Below, piece after piece: positions 55,518 through 64,000 of a DNA stretch of 64,000 nucleotides (position 1 is its first letter; each line of letters opens with the position of its first letter). The notes beneath the pieces were generated by a model. It ran no database searches. It had not been told where the DNA came from and worked only from the letters and a program-made list of their open reading frames with translations. Position numbers and translations under genes: made by a program. The stretch comes from Paraburkholderia ginsengiterrae (GTDB taxonomy: Bacteria > Pseudomonadota > Gammaproteobacteria > Burkholderiales > Burkholderiaceae): the NCBI RefSeq assembly GCF_001645125.1, contig NZ_LXKA01000022.1, positions 62,001 to 126,000 of the forward strand, in the 5' to 3' direction.

Positions 55518-56231
55518 ATGTCTCCTTACATTGCGGAATTTATCGGCACCGCGCTGCTGGTGCTGCTCGGCAACGGCGCGGTCGCCAACGTGCTGCTGGC
55601 GCGTACCAAAGGCAAGGGCGCGGACCTGATCGTGATCGTGATGGGCTGGGCGATGGCCGTGTTCATCGCCGTGTACGTCACTGCGTCGTACAGCGGCGCG
55701 CACCTGAATCCTGTCGTGACGGTCAGCCTCGCACTGGCGGGCAAGTTCGCGTGGGCCAAGGTGCCCGGCTACGTCGCCTCGCAGATGCTCGGCGGTATGG
55801 CGGGCGCGCTGCTCGTGTGGATCGCGTATCGTCAGCACTTTGCGAAAGAAGGCGATGCCGACGTGAAGCTCGGCGTATTCTGCACGTCGCCTGCGATTCG
55901 CAGCGTGCCGCATAACCTGCTCACCGAAATGATCGCGACGTTCGTGCTGATCCTCGGCGTGTTGTACCTGGCCTCGCCGCAAGTTGGTCTGGGCGCGCTC
56001 GACGCGCTGCCGGTCGGCCTGCTCGTGCTCGGCATCGGTATTTCGCTCGGCGGCCCGACCGGCTATGCGATGAGCCCCGCACGCGATCTGTCGCCGCGTC
56101 TGATGCATGCGCTGCTGCCGATTCCGGGCAAGCGCGACAGCGACTGGCGTTATTCGTGGATTCCGGTGTGCGGCCCGCTGCTGGGCGGCGCACTGGCAAC
56201 GGCGCTGTATCTGTACCTGCACGCGCATTGA
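55518..56231 (+). CDS. glpF: Glycerol uptake facilitator (MIP/aquaporin family)
   Basis: Membrane channel of 237 residues with six membrane segments and two half-helix loops. The loops, NPA in most aquaporins and GlpF proteins, read here GAHLNPVVT and GYAMSPARD, so one residue differs in each. The Arg after the second motif is kept. It is the third glp gene, downstream of glpK. A long hairpin follows. Glycerol is the expected substrate from context. Confidence 0.94.
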   Translation: MSPYIAEFIGTALLVLLGNGAVANVLLARTKGKGADLIVIVMGWAMAVFIAVYVTASYSGAHLNPVVTVSLALAGKFAWAKVPGYVASQMLGGMAGALLVWIAYRQHFAKEGDADVKLGVFCTSPAIRSVPHNLLTEMIATFVLILGVLYLASPQVGLGALDALPVGLLVLGIGISLGGPTGYAMSPARDLSPRLMHALLPIPGKRDSDWRYSWIPVCGPLLGGALATALYLYLHAH

Positions 56232-56274
56232 TCGTGTGGCTGCATAGGCCGCATCGCCTCGTTGCGGCGCGCGC

Positions 56275-56321
56275 CTGATTGTGCGTTGAGCACGCTGAAC
56301 GAGTGCTCAACGCGCAATCAG
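56275..56321. other. 19-bp hairpin after glpF
   Basis: CTGATTGTGCGTTGAGCAC and GTGCTCAACGCGCAATCAG pair along 19 bases with a single GT wobble, around a 9-base loop. It lies 44 bases after glpF and 120 before the HAD gene. It has no T run. Confidence 0.75.
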
Positions 56322-56442
56322 ACGCGAACGGAAAGCGCGGGCGCCGCTCAGGCGGCGCCAAAGCACGTATCATATTGCTTTCAATCACCGCGCATGAGCA
56401 TGCAGTCCACTCGCCCATGCGCTCCGCTTTCTGTTTTCAGGC

Positions 56443-57129
56443 ATGATCGACCACCTCATCTGTGACTGCGACGGCGTGCTCGTCGACAGCGAAATCATCG
56501 CTGACCGCGTAATGTTCGACACGCTGAGCACCACCTTCCCCGGCCTCGACTTCGCACCCATCGTCAAAACGGCCTTTGGCCAGCAGACCTCGCGTTTTCT
56601 GGAAAGCATCGAGAAATCGTTCGACATCACGCTGCCCGAGAATTTTTTCGACACCATCGAGCACAACGTCGAGCTCGAGCTCGCCGCCTCGCTGAGCCCG
56701 ATCAACGGCGTGCGCGAAGCGCTGCAACGTGTCACGTTGCCGGCCGCTGTCGTCTCCAACAGCCGGATGACGCGTGTGACCGCGTCGGTGCGGCGCGCGG
56801 GTTTGCAGCAGATTTTCGGTGAGCGGATTTTCAGCGCCGAACAGGTCGCCCGGCCAAAGCCTTACCCCGACGTTTATCTGTTCGCCGCGAAGACACTCGG
56901 TGTGGAGCCGTCGCGCTGCATCGTGGTGGAAGACAGCGTAGCGGGACTGAACGCGGCGCGCGCGGCGGGTATGAAGACGATCGCCTTCGTCGGCGCGAGC
57001 CACATTCCCGACGGCTACGCGGACGCGCTACGCAAGATGGGCATGACACGCATCATGCAGCATATGGACGAACTGCCCGCGTTGGTCGAAGCCGGCGTGC
57101 GCGGCGAGTTCGGCGACGTTCAGTCGTAG
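56443..57129 (+). CDS. HAD-family phosphatase (YcjU/Gph-like)
   Basis: A 228-residue haloacid-dehalogenase superfamily phosphatase. Motif I is CDCDGVLVDSE (Asp8 and Asp10), motif II the Ser in VVSNSRM, motif III KPYPDVYLFAAKTLG (Lys), motif IV VVEDSVAGLNAARAAG. It belongs to the beta-phosphoglucomutase/phosphoglycolate phosphatase subgroup. The substrate is unknown; position after glp genes hints at a sugar or glycerol phosphate. A terminator follows. Confidence 0.92.
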   Translation: MIDHLICDCDGVLVDSEIIADRVMFDTLSTTFPGLDFAPIVKTAFGQQTSRFLESIEKSFDITLPENFFDTIEHNVELELAASLSPINGVREALQRVTLPAAVVSNSRMTRVTASVRRAGLQQIFGERIFSAEQVARPKPYPDVYLFAAKTLGVEPSRCIVVEDSVAGLNAARAAGMKTIAFVGASHIPDGYADALRKMGMTRIMQHMDELPALVEAGVRGEFGDVQS

Positions 57130-57151
57130 CCGCTCACCGCCGCGGCAATAA

Positions 57152-57179
57152 AAGACCGGCTGCGCGCGCAGCCGGTCTT
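57152..57179. terminator. Terminator after the HAD gene
   Basis: AAGACCGGCTGC and GCAGCCGGTCTT form a perfect 12-bp stem with a GCGC loop. It lies between two convergent genes (HAD and ribB) and can serve both. Confidence 0.8.
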
Positions 57180-57240
57180 CCTTCAGGTAAGCGCGGCACA
57201 CGGATGAAACTCCCGCCGTGCGCCACGCGCAGCATCGACA

Positions 57241-57975
57241 TCAAACCTCGTCGGCCACGCACTCGCGCGCCTGCGCCAGCGCCTGACGAAACTCCACCAA
57301 CTCGGCAATGGTCAGCATCGGCAGATTGTGTTGCGCGGCGAAGCGTTCCACCTCCGCGCCGCGCGTCATCGTGCCGTCCGGGTTCATCAGTTCGCACAGC
57401 ACGCCGGCCGGCTTCAGACCCGCGAGAATCGCCAGATCCACCGTGCCTTCGGTGTGCCCGCGCCGCGCCAGCACGCCACCGGGCTGCGCACGCAACGGAA
57501 ACACGTGGCCCGGGCGCACGATGTCGGCGGGCTTGGCCGTATCGGCAATCGCGGCGCGAATCGTCGTGACGCGATCGAGCGCCGACACGCCGGTGGTCAC
57601 GCCGTCGCGTGCTTCGATCGAAACCGTGAACGCGGTGCCGTGACGGCTTTCATTGTTGACGGCCATGGGCGGCAGTTCGAGCGCGCGGATCTTATCGTCG
57701 GGCAGGCACAGACACACGATGCCGCTGCATTCGCGAATCAGCAGCGCCATGGTTTCAACGGAAAGACGCTCGGCGGAAACGATCAGATCGGCTTCGTTCT
57801 CGCGGTCGTGATCGTCCTGGAGAACGACGGCACGGCCATCGCGCATGGCTTGCAACGCGGCGGCGATACGCGGCGGAACGGGTTCGGTGTCGAGCAGCGG
57901 GAGATCGAGGAATGCGGAGTCCACATCCACCGACGGAGCAGGAAAAGTAACAAAGGACATAGTTGAAACGCTCAT
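57241..57975 (-). CDS. ribB: 3,4-dihydroxy-2-butanone-4-phosphate synthase
   Basis: Riboflavin biosynthesis enzyme that turns ribulose-5-phosphate into 3,4-dihydroxy-2-butanone-4-phosphate and formate. The product of 244 residues has the RibB core: [17 protein letters not shown] (metal-binding Glu/Asp), [20 protein letters not shown] and [12 protein letters not shown]. No GTP cyclohydrolase II domain follows, so it is RibB and not RibBA. The start may be ATG 57975 or ATG 57960; neither has a strong ribosome binding site. An FMN riboswitch in the long leader controls it. Confidence 0.95.
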   Translation of the reverse strand: MSVSTMSFVTFPAPSVDVDSAFLDLPLLDTEPVPPRIAAALQAMRDGRAVVLQDDHDRENEADLIVSAERLSVETMALLIRECSGIVCLCLPDDKIRALELPPMAVNNESRHGTAFTVSIEARDGVTTGVSALDRVTTIRAAIADTAKPADIVRPGHVFPLRAQPGGVLARRGHTEGTVDLAILAGLKPAGVLCELMNPDGTMTRGAEVERFAAQHNLPMLTIAELVEFRQALAQARECVADEV

Positions 57976-58110
57976 CGCAAAAGTTGGGCGAGAAACGTTT
58001 CAGGGCATTGCAAACAGACAAAGACGCGCCTTCGAACGCCGCGCAAAACGGCGCTCGCGCACCGCCCGGACTGGCAGGCGGCGCCAAGGAAACGAACATG
58101 ACTATCTGCA

Positions 58111-58334
58111 CATCTTCTTCCATCCGGACTCTGACCGTCGGCTCTGGCTTCTCACCAGATCTGCTGACCCCATGTCGACCAGAGTTAGCGCTTAAGCGCT
58201 TACTCTGGTCCCATGCAACGTAGTTGCACAGGTCCCAATAAACGGACTACGTGGGCGCTCGCGGGCTCACCGGCTCACGCTCTCGCGTTGCCGGCATACC
58301 GCCGGTGGGGAATTTCACCCCGCCCTGAAGACGC
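58111..58334 (-). promoter_or_regulatory. FMN riboswitch (RFN element) upstream of ribB
   Basis: On the minus strand the conserved RFN words appear in order: TTCAGGGCGGGGTGAAATTC, CCCACCGGCGGTA, AGCCCGCGAGCGC, GTCAGCAGATCTGGTGAGA, GCCAGAGCCGACGGT and AGAGTCCGGATGGAAGA. The aptamer closes by pairing of its ends. The variable arm is long, with two extra hairpins (58177-58210 and 58212-58227 region). When FMN is abundant it should lower ribB expression. The aptamer ends about 135 bases before the ribB start. Confidence 0.95.
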
Positions 58335-58439
58335 ACTGATTACCGGATTAACCGGCTGGCAAAGCATACAGCAGTCGCAAAAAACCTGCAGCGCAGCCCC
58401 TACTGGGCAAATGGACCCTGCAATTGCAGGCCCATTCGA

Positions 58440-59132
58440 TCAAACCGGCGTAGCCTCGCGCGCCGCCTCGTGGTGGGCGGTGGGCACATCCCAGCGCGGC
58501 GGCGTCTCCGCCCTCAGCGTGACGCGAAACGCGCGCGCTTCGGTGTCGCCTGGATTGCGCAGGCTATGCGGCTGGTCGGCGTCGAACACGATCGCGTCGC
58601 CCGTGGCCAGCAATTGGCGCTGATCGTGCACGCTGACTTCCAGCGTGCCTTCGCTAACCACCAGATTCACCGTCGTGCCGGGCGCGCGGCGCGTGCCGGT
58701 TTCGGTGTGCAAGGGCGCGATGCGCAATTCGTGAAACTCTGCGGCGGTCGGCTCGCTGTCGGGATAAAGCGGCCGGGCTGAATAACGCCCGTTCGAACTG
58801 ACGACACGCGACGAGCGTTCCGCCGGCAAATGCTCGAAACCGTTGGTCGCGTGACGCCGCAAGAACGCCGCCACCGACACCTTCAACGCCGCCGCCACTT
58901 TGCACAGCACCTTGATGGACGGCACGCTGCGCGCCGATTCGATCTGCGCGAGCATCGCGCGCGACACACCCGACGCGCGGGCCAATGCATCGAGCGACAG
59001 TTGCCGTTCGGCGCGCAAGCGCGCGAGATTCACGCCGACCAGATGCTCCAGTGCATCGAAGGGTTCGGCGGCACGCGGCGACGCATCGGTATCGGCCGCG
59101 GGATCGCGAACCAGCGCAAGCGGAGAATGCAT
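58440..59132 (-). CDS. XRE-cupin transcriptional regulator
   Basis: A 230-residue regulator with an N-terminal XRE helix-turn-helix (NLARLRAERQLSLDALARASGVSRAMLAQIE, about 35-65) and a C-terminal cupin fold (APGTTVNLVVSEGTLEVSV, LATGDAIVFDADQPHSLRN). Such proteins sense small molecules in the cupin pocket. The start at 59132 is preferred because GGAGG lies just upstream. The neighbour MFS exporter may be its target, but their orientation (same strand, exporter upstream) gives no proof. Confidence 0.9.
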   Translation of the reverse strand: MHSPLALVRDPAADTDASPRAAEPFDALEHLVGVNLARLRAERQLSLDALARASGVSRAMLAQIESARSVPSIKVLCKVAAALKVSVAAFLRRHATNGFEHLPAERSSRVVSSNGRYSARPLYPDSEPTAAEFHELRIAPLHTETGTRRAPGTTVNLVVSEGTLEVSVHDQRQLLATGDAIVFDADQPHSLRNPGDTEARAFRVTLRAETPPRWDVPTAHHEAAREATPV

Positions 59133-59294
59133 GTTTGCCTCCAGAAGCACCGCCGGTCGGCGGGCAAGCAGTTAGTGGAAGCAAGATAGCATTGCGCCCC
59201 GCCGCGCCCAACGAAGTTATCTTCACACTGTTATCAGCATTGCGGAGGACGTCTTTCGCAATGCTTGTCCGCGTTTTTCATAAGGCACCCGCAC

Positions 59295-60461
59295 TCAGGC
59301 GCGCTGCGCCACCGTCGCCGCCGGGGCGTCCGCACGCGCGGCAAACCACGTGAGCAGCAAGGCCGCCACGCTGACCGCGGCGGCGACCCACGGCAAGGTA
59401 TCGAGCGAATGACCGTGACCGATCACGAGACCACCGAGCCACGCGCCGCCCGCATTGCCGACATTGAACGCGCCGATATTCAGCGTGCTGGCCAGATTCG
59501 GCGCCGCGGCGGCCTTTTCAACCACGCGCATCTGCAATGGCGGCACGGTCGCGAACGCCGCAATGCCCCACACGAAGATCGTCACCGCCGCGCCCACCTG
59601 CGAATGACTGGTGCGCGCGAAGATCGCCATCACCACCGCGAGCGCGGCCAGAATGCCCATCAGCGAAGGCATCAGCGCGCGGTCCGCGAGCTTGCCGCCC
59701 ACCGTATTGCCAACCGTCAGGCCCACGCCGAACAGCACCAGAATCAGCGTGACGCCACGCGGCGAGAAACCGCTCACCTGTTCCAGAATCGGCGCGATAT
59801 ACGTAAATACGACGAACACGCCGCCGAAGCCGAGCACCGTCATCGCGAGTGCGGTCCAGACTTGCGGGTCCTTCAGCACGCGCACTTCATGGCCGAGACC
59901 GACCGGCCCGGCATCGTGGCGATTCGGCACCAGCGCCGTGATGCCCGCGAGCGACAGCAAGCCGAACGCACTGACGATCCAGAACGCCGCGCGCCAGCCG
60001 AACTCCTGGCCGATGAACGTGCCGAATGGCACGCCGAGCACGTTCGCGAGCGTGAGTCCGGTGAACATCAGCGCGATCGCGCTCGCGCGCTTCTCGGCCG
60101 GCACCAGCGAAGCCGCCACCACCGCGCCGATGCCGAAGAACGACCCATGCGCGAAAGACGTCACCACGCGCGCGACCATCAGCACGGAATAGTCCGAGGC
60201 GAGCGCACACAGCGTATTGCCGACAATGAACACGCCCATCAGCAACTGCAACGCCAGCTTGCGCGGCATCTTGCTGGTCAGCACCGCGAGCAGCGGCGCG
60301 CCGACCGCGACGCCGAGCGCATAGCCGCTCACCAGCAGCCCCGCCGACGGGATCGACACGGCCAGATCGCGCGCGACCTCGGGCAACAGGCCCATGATGA
60401 CGAATTCCGTCGTGCCGATCGCGAAGGCGCTGATGGCTAGCGCCAGTAATGGAATGGGCAT
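59295..60461 (-). CDS. MFS exporter of the AraJ/YdhP (DHA1) type
   Basis: Inner-membrane transporter of 388 residues with 12 membrane segments. It begins MPIPLLALAISAFAIGTTEFVIMGLLPEVA, a signature of the DHA1 sugar/drug efflux group (AraJ, YdhP, SotB). PSAGLLVSGYALGVAVGAPLL, and SFAHGSFFGIGAVVAA are further marks. GGAG precedes ATG 60461. It is divergent from a LysR regulator that probably controls it. Confidence 0.93.
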   Translation of the reverse strand: MPIPLLALAISAFAIGTTEFVIMGLLPEVARDLAVSIPSAGLLVSGYALGVAVGAPLLAVLTSKMPRKLALQLLMGVFIVGNTLCALASDYSVLMVARVVTSFAHGSFFGIGAVVAASLVPAEKRASAIALMFTGLTLANVLGVPFGTFIGQEFGWRAAFWIVSAFGLLSLAGITALVPNRHDAGPVGLGHEVRVLKDPQVWTALAMTVLGFGGVFVVFTYIAPILEQVSGFSPRGVTLILVLFGVGLTVGNTVGGKLADRALMPSLMGILAALAVVMAIFARTSHSQVGAAVTIFVWGIAAFATVPPLQMRVVEKAAAAPNLASTLNIGAFNVGNAGGAWLGGLVIGHGHSLDTLPWVAAAVSVAALLLTWFAARADAPAATVAQRA

Positions 60462-60610
60462 TTTTAACTCCGGGTTCGGGCGTTGCGCCAACCGCCGGTT
60501 CGCAGCCAACCGACGGCGAAAAGCGGCAAAAGGCGCAGTACTAGGGTTTACGATGAATGAATTGTCGAGCTTGGACGCCGATTTGATAATTGGCGTAGCA
60601 TTTGAATGAT

Positions 60611-60629
60611 TTTCAAATATCTTTTGAAA
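60611..60629. promoter_or_regulatory. Inverted repeat before the LysR gene
   Basis: TTTCAAA-N5-TTTGAAA lies in the 172-base divergent promoter region, right before the LysR start. It may be a LysR binding site for autoregulation. Confidence 0.5.
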
Positions 60630-60633
60630 GATC

Positions 60634-61620
60634 ATGATGGACAACCTCGGCGATATCCGCCTGTTTGTCGAAGCAGCGCAGCAAGTCAGCCTGTCGGCGG
60701 CGGGCCGCAAGATGGGTTTGACGCCGGCCGCCGCGAGCGCGCCCCTCGCCAAACTCGAAGCCGCGCTGAAAACGCGCCTGTTCGACCGCACCACCCGCCA
60801 GTTGCGGCTCACCGACGAGGGCCGCCTCTACCTGAACTGCTGCCGTCAGGCGCTGCAGTCGCTCGACGACGCCGAAGCCGCGCTGCAAGCCGGCCAGGGC
60901 GTGGTGCGCGGCAAGGTGCGCCTGTCGGCGACCTCGGATTTCGGCCGCAATCTGCTGGTGCACTGGCTCGACGAATTCAACGCGCTCTACCCGGAAGTCA
61001 CCTTCGCGCTGACGCTGTCGGACTCGCTGTCGAATCTGGTGCAGGAAGACATCGATCTGGCGATCCGCTTCGGCGTGCCGCAGGACAGTTCGCTCGTCGC
61101 CCGCCGGCTGGCGCCGAACCGGCGCGTGCTCTGCGCGTCGCCGGCTTACATCGCGCGCAAGGGCACGCCGAAGGACCCGCACGATCTGGCGAATTTCGAT
61201 TGCATCGTGCTGGGCACGGCGTCCGGGCCGGTGAACGAGTGGCGCTTCACGCGCGGCGACGAGGTGCAGCACTACACCGTCCCGCTCGACACCGCCCGCG
61301 AGACCAACGACGGCGCGCTCGCCCGGGAATGGGCGCTGCGCGGCTACGGCATCGTGATCAAGTCGATGTGGGACGTGGAAGCGGATCTGCGCGCCGACGG
61401 CCTGAAAGTCCTGCTGCCGCAATGGCGCTACCCGGACGCGCCGCTGCACGCGCTCTATCACCGCAACCGTTTCATGGCGCCGCGCGTGCGCGCGCTGCTG
61501 GACTTCCTGAGCGAACGCTTCGCGCAGGTGTCGGACGAACTGGAACGCCTGTTGGGCTTGCCGCCAGAGCACTCAGACAGCAAGGCGGGGCCGGAAACCG
61601 CGTCGCGTGAAGCGCTATAA
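60634..61620 (+). CDS. LysR family transcriptional regulator
   Basis: A 328-residue LysR-type regulator. The HTH is in IRLFVEAAQQVSLSAAGRKMGLTPAAASAPLAKLEAALKTRLF (residues 8-50); the substrate-binding domain follows from about 90 (GKVRLSATSDFGRNLL, DSSLVARRLAPNRRVLCAS). It is of the DsdC/DmlR-like group. It is divergent from the AraJ/YdhP-like exporter, its likely target. Confidence 0.92.
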   Translation: MMDNLGDIRLFVEAAQQVSLSAAGRKMGLTPAAASAPLAKLEAALKTRLFDRTTRQLRLTDEGRLYLNCCRQALQSLDDAEAALQAGQGVVRGKVRLSATSDFGRNLLVHWLDEFNALYPEVTFALTLSDSLSNLVQEDIDLAIRFGVPQDSSLVARRLAPNRRVLCASPAYIARKGTPKDPHDLANFDCIVLGTASGPVNEWRFTRGDEVQHYTVPLDTARETNDGALAREWALRGYGIVIKSMWDVEADLRADGLKVLLPQWRYPDAPLHALYHRNRFMAPRVRALLDFLSERFAQVSDELERLLGLPPEHSDSKAGPETASREAL

Positions 61621-61842
61621 TATTGAGCTACGCTGCAACCGTGCCGCGGAACCGGCCTCAGGCTCGGCCCGGGAACCGGCCGCACCAGGCGGCCCCACTG
61701 GCGGCCCAACCCGTGGCTTAAAGCGCCGCCTGTCGGCTCCAGGGCGGCATGCCGCCCACCTGCCCGCACGCCGCCGGCACGTTGCGCCTCTTCACCTTTT
61801 AAACGACGCCCCCAGGTTAACCACTGCGACCGGCGAAATTCG

Positions 61843-63216
61843 ATGACCAAGAAAGTTTATGTAAAGACCTTTGGCTGCCAGATGAACGAGTACGACTCCG
61901 ACAAGATGGTCGACGTACTCGGTGCGGCTGAAGGACTCGTCAAGACCGACACGCCCGAAGACGCGGACGTCATTCTGTTCAATACCTGTTCGGTACGCGA
62001 AAAAGCGCAGGAGAAAGTCTTCTCCGACCTCGGCCGCGTGCGCGAACTGAAGGAAGCCAATCCGGATCTGATTATCGGCGTGGGCGGTTGCGTGGCTAGC
62101 CAGGAAGGCGCCTCGATCGTCTCGCGCGCACCGTACGTCGACCTGGTGTTCGGTCCGCAAACGCTGCATCGTCTGCCGGAAATGATCGACAGGCGCCGCG
62201 CCAGCGGCCGCGCGCAAGTGGACATCTCGTTTCCGGAAATCGAAAAGTTCGATCACCTGCCGCCGGCGCGCGTCGACGGTCCGAGCGCTTTCGTCTCGAT
62301 CATGGAAGGCTGCAGCAAGTACTGCAGCTACTGCGTCGTGCCGTACACGCGCGGCGAAGAAGTATCGCGCCCGCTCGACGACGTGCTGACCGAAATCGCC
62401 GGCCTCGCCGACCAGGGCGTGCGCGAAGTTACGCTGCTCGGCCAGAACGTGAACGCCTACCGCGCCGGCCTGACGCTCGGTTCGACGGAAATCGCCGACT
62501 TCGCGACGCTGATCGAATACGTCGCGGATATTCCGGGCATCGAACGGATTCGCTACACCACGTCGCATCCGAAAGAATTCACGCAGCGCCTGATCGACAC
62601 CTACGCGAAGGTGCCGAAGCTCGTCAGCCACCTGCATCTGCCGGTGCAGCACGGCTCCGACCGCATCCTGATGGCCATGAAGCGCGGCTACACGGTGCTC
62701 GAATACAAGTCGGTGATCCGCAAGCTGCGCGCGATTCGCCCTGACCTGTCGCTCTCCACGGACATGATCGTCGGTTTCCCCGGCGAGACGGACGAAGACT
62801 TCGACAAGATGATGGCGCTCGTGCACGAGATGAAGTACGACACCAGCTTCTCGTTCATCTACAGCCCACGTCCCGGCACGCCCGCCGCGAATCTGCACGA
62901 CGACACGCCGCGCGAAGTGAAGCTCAAGCGCCTGCAACATTTGCAGGCCACCATCGAGGAAAACGTCCAGCGCATCAGCGATTCGATGGTCGGCAAGATC
63001 GAGCGCATTCTGGTCGAGCGCCCGGCGCGCAAGGACCCGAACGAACTCGCCGGCCGCACGGAGAACAACCGCGTGGTGAATTTCCCGGCGCCGGTGGCCT
63101 CGCACGCCCGGCTGATCGGCCAGATGGTCGACGTGAAAATCGTCCATGCGTACCCCCATTCGCTGCGTGGCGAGCTCGTGCTGGTGCATGACGACACCGC
63201 TGCCACCACGCATTAA
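61843..63216 (+). CDS. miaB: tRNA-2-methylthio-N6-isopentenyladenosine synthase
   Basis: Radical-SAM methylthiotransferase of 457 residues that adds a methylthio group to i6A37 of tRNAs reading UNN codons. The N-terminal cluster-binding Cys are C12, C49 and C83; the radical-SAM triad is C157, C161 and C164 ([15 protein letters not shown]). A TRAM RNA-binding domain forms the C-terminus ([16 protein letters not shown]). It is followed 45 bases later by phoH, a common order in proteobacteria (miaB-phoH/ybeZ-ybeY). Confidence 0.97.
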   Translation: MTKKVYVKTFGCQMNEYDSDKMVDVLGAAEGLVKTDTPEDADVILFNTCSVREKAQEKVFSDLGRVRELKEANPDLIIGVGGCVASQEGASIVSRAPYVDLVFGPQTLHRLPEMIDRRRASGRAQVDISFPEIEKFDHLPPARVDGPSAFVSIMEGCSKYCSYCVVPYTRGEEVSRPLDDVLTEIAGLADQGVREVTLLGQNVNAYRAGLTLGSTEIADFATLIEYVADIPGIERIRYTTSHPKEFTQRLIDTYAKVPKLVSHLHLPVQHGSDRILMAMKRGYTVLEYKSVIRKLRAIRPDLSLSTDMIVGFPGETDEDFDKMMALVHEMKYDTSFSFIYSPRPGTPAANLHDDTPREVKLKRLQHLQATIEENVQRISDSMVGKIERILVERPARKDPNELAGRTENNRVVNFPAPVASHARLIGQMVDVKIVHAYPHSLRGELVLVHDDTAATTH

Positions 63217-63261
63217 GCGGCATCACCCGCGTATCGAAACCGACAGGATCGACCCACCGCC

Positions 63262-64000
63262 TTGAAGACCACTCAGCAGCATCTGGAATTCACCGCACCG
63301 CGCGAAGACAACGCGCGGCTTGCCAACCTCTGCGGACCGCTCGACGAAAATCTGCGCCAGATCGAGCAGGCGCTCGACGTGACGTTGCAACGCCGTGGCC
63401 ACCGCATCACGATTCGCGGGCGCGGCGCGAAACTCGCGCTCACCGCGCTCGAAAACTTCTACAACAACGCGCGCGAGCCGCTGTCGGTCGACGACATCCA
63501 GCTCGCGCTGGTGGAAGTGCGCCATCCGGCGCGCCATCGCACGAACGGCAACGGCAATGGTCATGGCGATGAAGCGGGCGACCCGCGCTTCCCGGGCAAT
63601 CCCGATCATCCGTTCGACCAGCCCGCCGACGCCGGCGACGACGACCTCCAGGAACTCGGCCCGAAGCTGTACACGCGCCGCGCGGACCTGCGCGGACGCA
63701 CGCCGGCGCAGCGCGAGTACCTGAAGCAGATCGTCTCGCATGACGTGACCCTCGGTGTCGGCCCGGCCGGTACCGGCAAAACCTATCTCGCGGTGGCGTG
63801 CGCGGTGGACGCGCTGGAGCGCGACCAGGTAAAGCGCATCGTGCTGACGCGTCCCGCGGTCGAAGCGGGCGAGCGGCTCGGCTTCCTGCCGGGCGATCTG
63901 GCGCAGAAGGTCGATCCGTATCTGCGTCCGCTGTACGACGCGCTGTATGACCTGCTCGGCTTCGACAAGACGGCGAAAATGTTCGAGCGGCAGATGATCG
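63262..64000 (+). CDS. ybeZ: PhoH family ATPase (YbeZ-like), cut off by the window end
   Basis: The first 246 codons of a PhoH-like P-loop ATPase; the rest lies outside the window. The start is probably TTG at 63262 ([15 protein letters not shown]), since no ATG or GTG is in frame between the miaB stop and this point. Walker A GPAGTGKT is at 167-174, and [20 protein letters not shown] and [19 protein letters not shown] are family blocks. An N-terminal KH-like part and a glycine/asparagine-rich linker precede the ATPase. YbeZ acts with the endoribonuclease YbeY, which usually follows. Confidence 0.93.
   Translation, partial: MKTTQQHLEFTAPREDNARLANLCGPLDENLRQIEQALDVTLQRRGHRITIRGRGAKLALTALENFYNNAREPLSVDDIQLALVEVRHPARHRTNGNGNGHGDEAGDPRFPGNPDHPFDQPADAGDDDLQELGPKLYTRRADLRGRTPAQREYLKQIVSHDVTLGVGPAGTGKTYLAVACAVDALERDQVKRIVLTRPAVEAGERLGFLPGDLAQKVDPYLRPLYDALYDLLGFDKTAKMFERQMI

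Noticed and set aside
57755-58123. A 122-codon minus-strand frame overlapping the ribB start and leader
   Set aside because: It runs through the RFN expression platform and has no recognised domain; ribB itself is certain in another frame.

Overview
The window looks like a piece of the main chromosome of a Burkholderiales bacterium, most likely a Paraburkholderia. Support comes from the high GC content, the gene families (pgk/pyk, sucCD, recA-recX, a TctD/TctE-type two-component pair, glpRDKF, miaB-phoH) and the style of the proteins. This is inference from gene content; there is no rRNA or other species marker. Nearly all genes are housekeeping or ordinary metabolic genes.

Layout. 0-4.5 kb, minus strand: pyruvate kinase, phosphoglycerate kinase and an AzlCD amino-acid exporter. 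4.7-9.5 kb, plus strand: ilvE, a small zinc-finger protein, heptosyltransferase waaF, an NTF2-like protein, a YheT-type hydrolase and a conserved unknown. 9.6-18.5 kb: an exported M48 protease, moaC, then a minus-strand series of sucCD (preceded by an overlapping DUF2889 gene), terC, a type IV pilin and a PglL-type oligosaccharyltransferase. 18.7-23.1 kb: recX and recA with a LexA box, then a response regulator and sensor kinase. 23.3-25 kb: an MHS-family transporter.

25-32.5 kb is the accessory region. It starts just after a tRNA-Met(CAU) gene that has its own promoter and terminator. It holds a decayed secreted-protein gene (start codon lost, frameshift), an AT-rich gene with a PD-(D/E)XK-like signature, a HhH-GPD-like glycosylase gene, and an overlapping two-gene operon coding a DUF262 (DGQQR) protein and a HEPN protein with an intact RX4-6H RNase motif. 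This operon is the best candidate in the window for a poorly described defence system. No integrase or transposase is visible.

32.5-47.4 kb: a small exported protein, a MarR regulator divergent from a DHA2 efflux pump, a GntR regulator divergent from dgoD, a DUF2158 gene, copD preceded by a copC reduced to its two ends, cytochrome c4 with a tri-haem cytochrome, a hemolysin III protein, an RhlE helicase, a ferritin-like protein and an MHS transporter. 47.4-57 kb: gamma-glutamyltransferase, then the glycerol regulon (glpR, glpD, glpK, glpF) with a GlpR-type operator, interrupted by three small unrelated genes, and a HAD phosphatase. 57.2-64 kb: ribB under a large FMN riboswitch, a cupin regulator, an MFS exporter divergent from a LysR regulator, miaB, and the start of phoH, which runs off the end.
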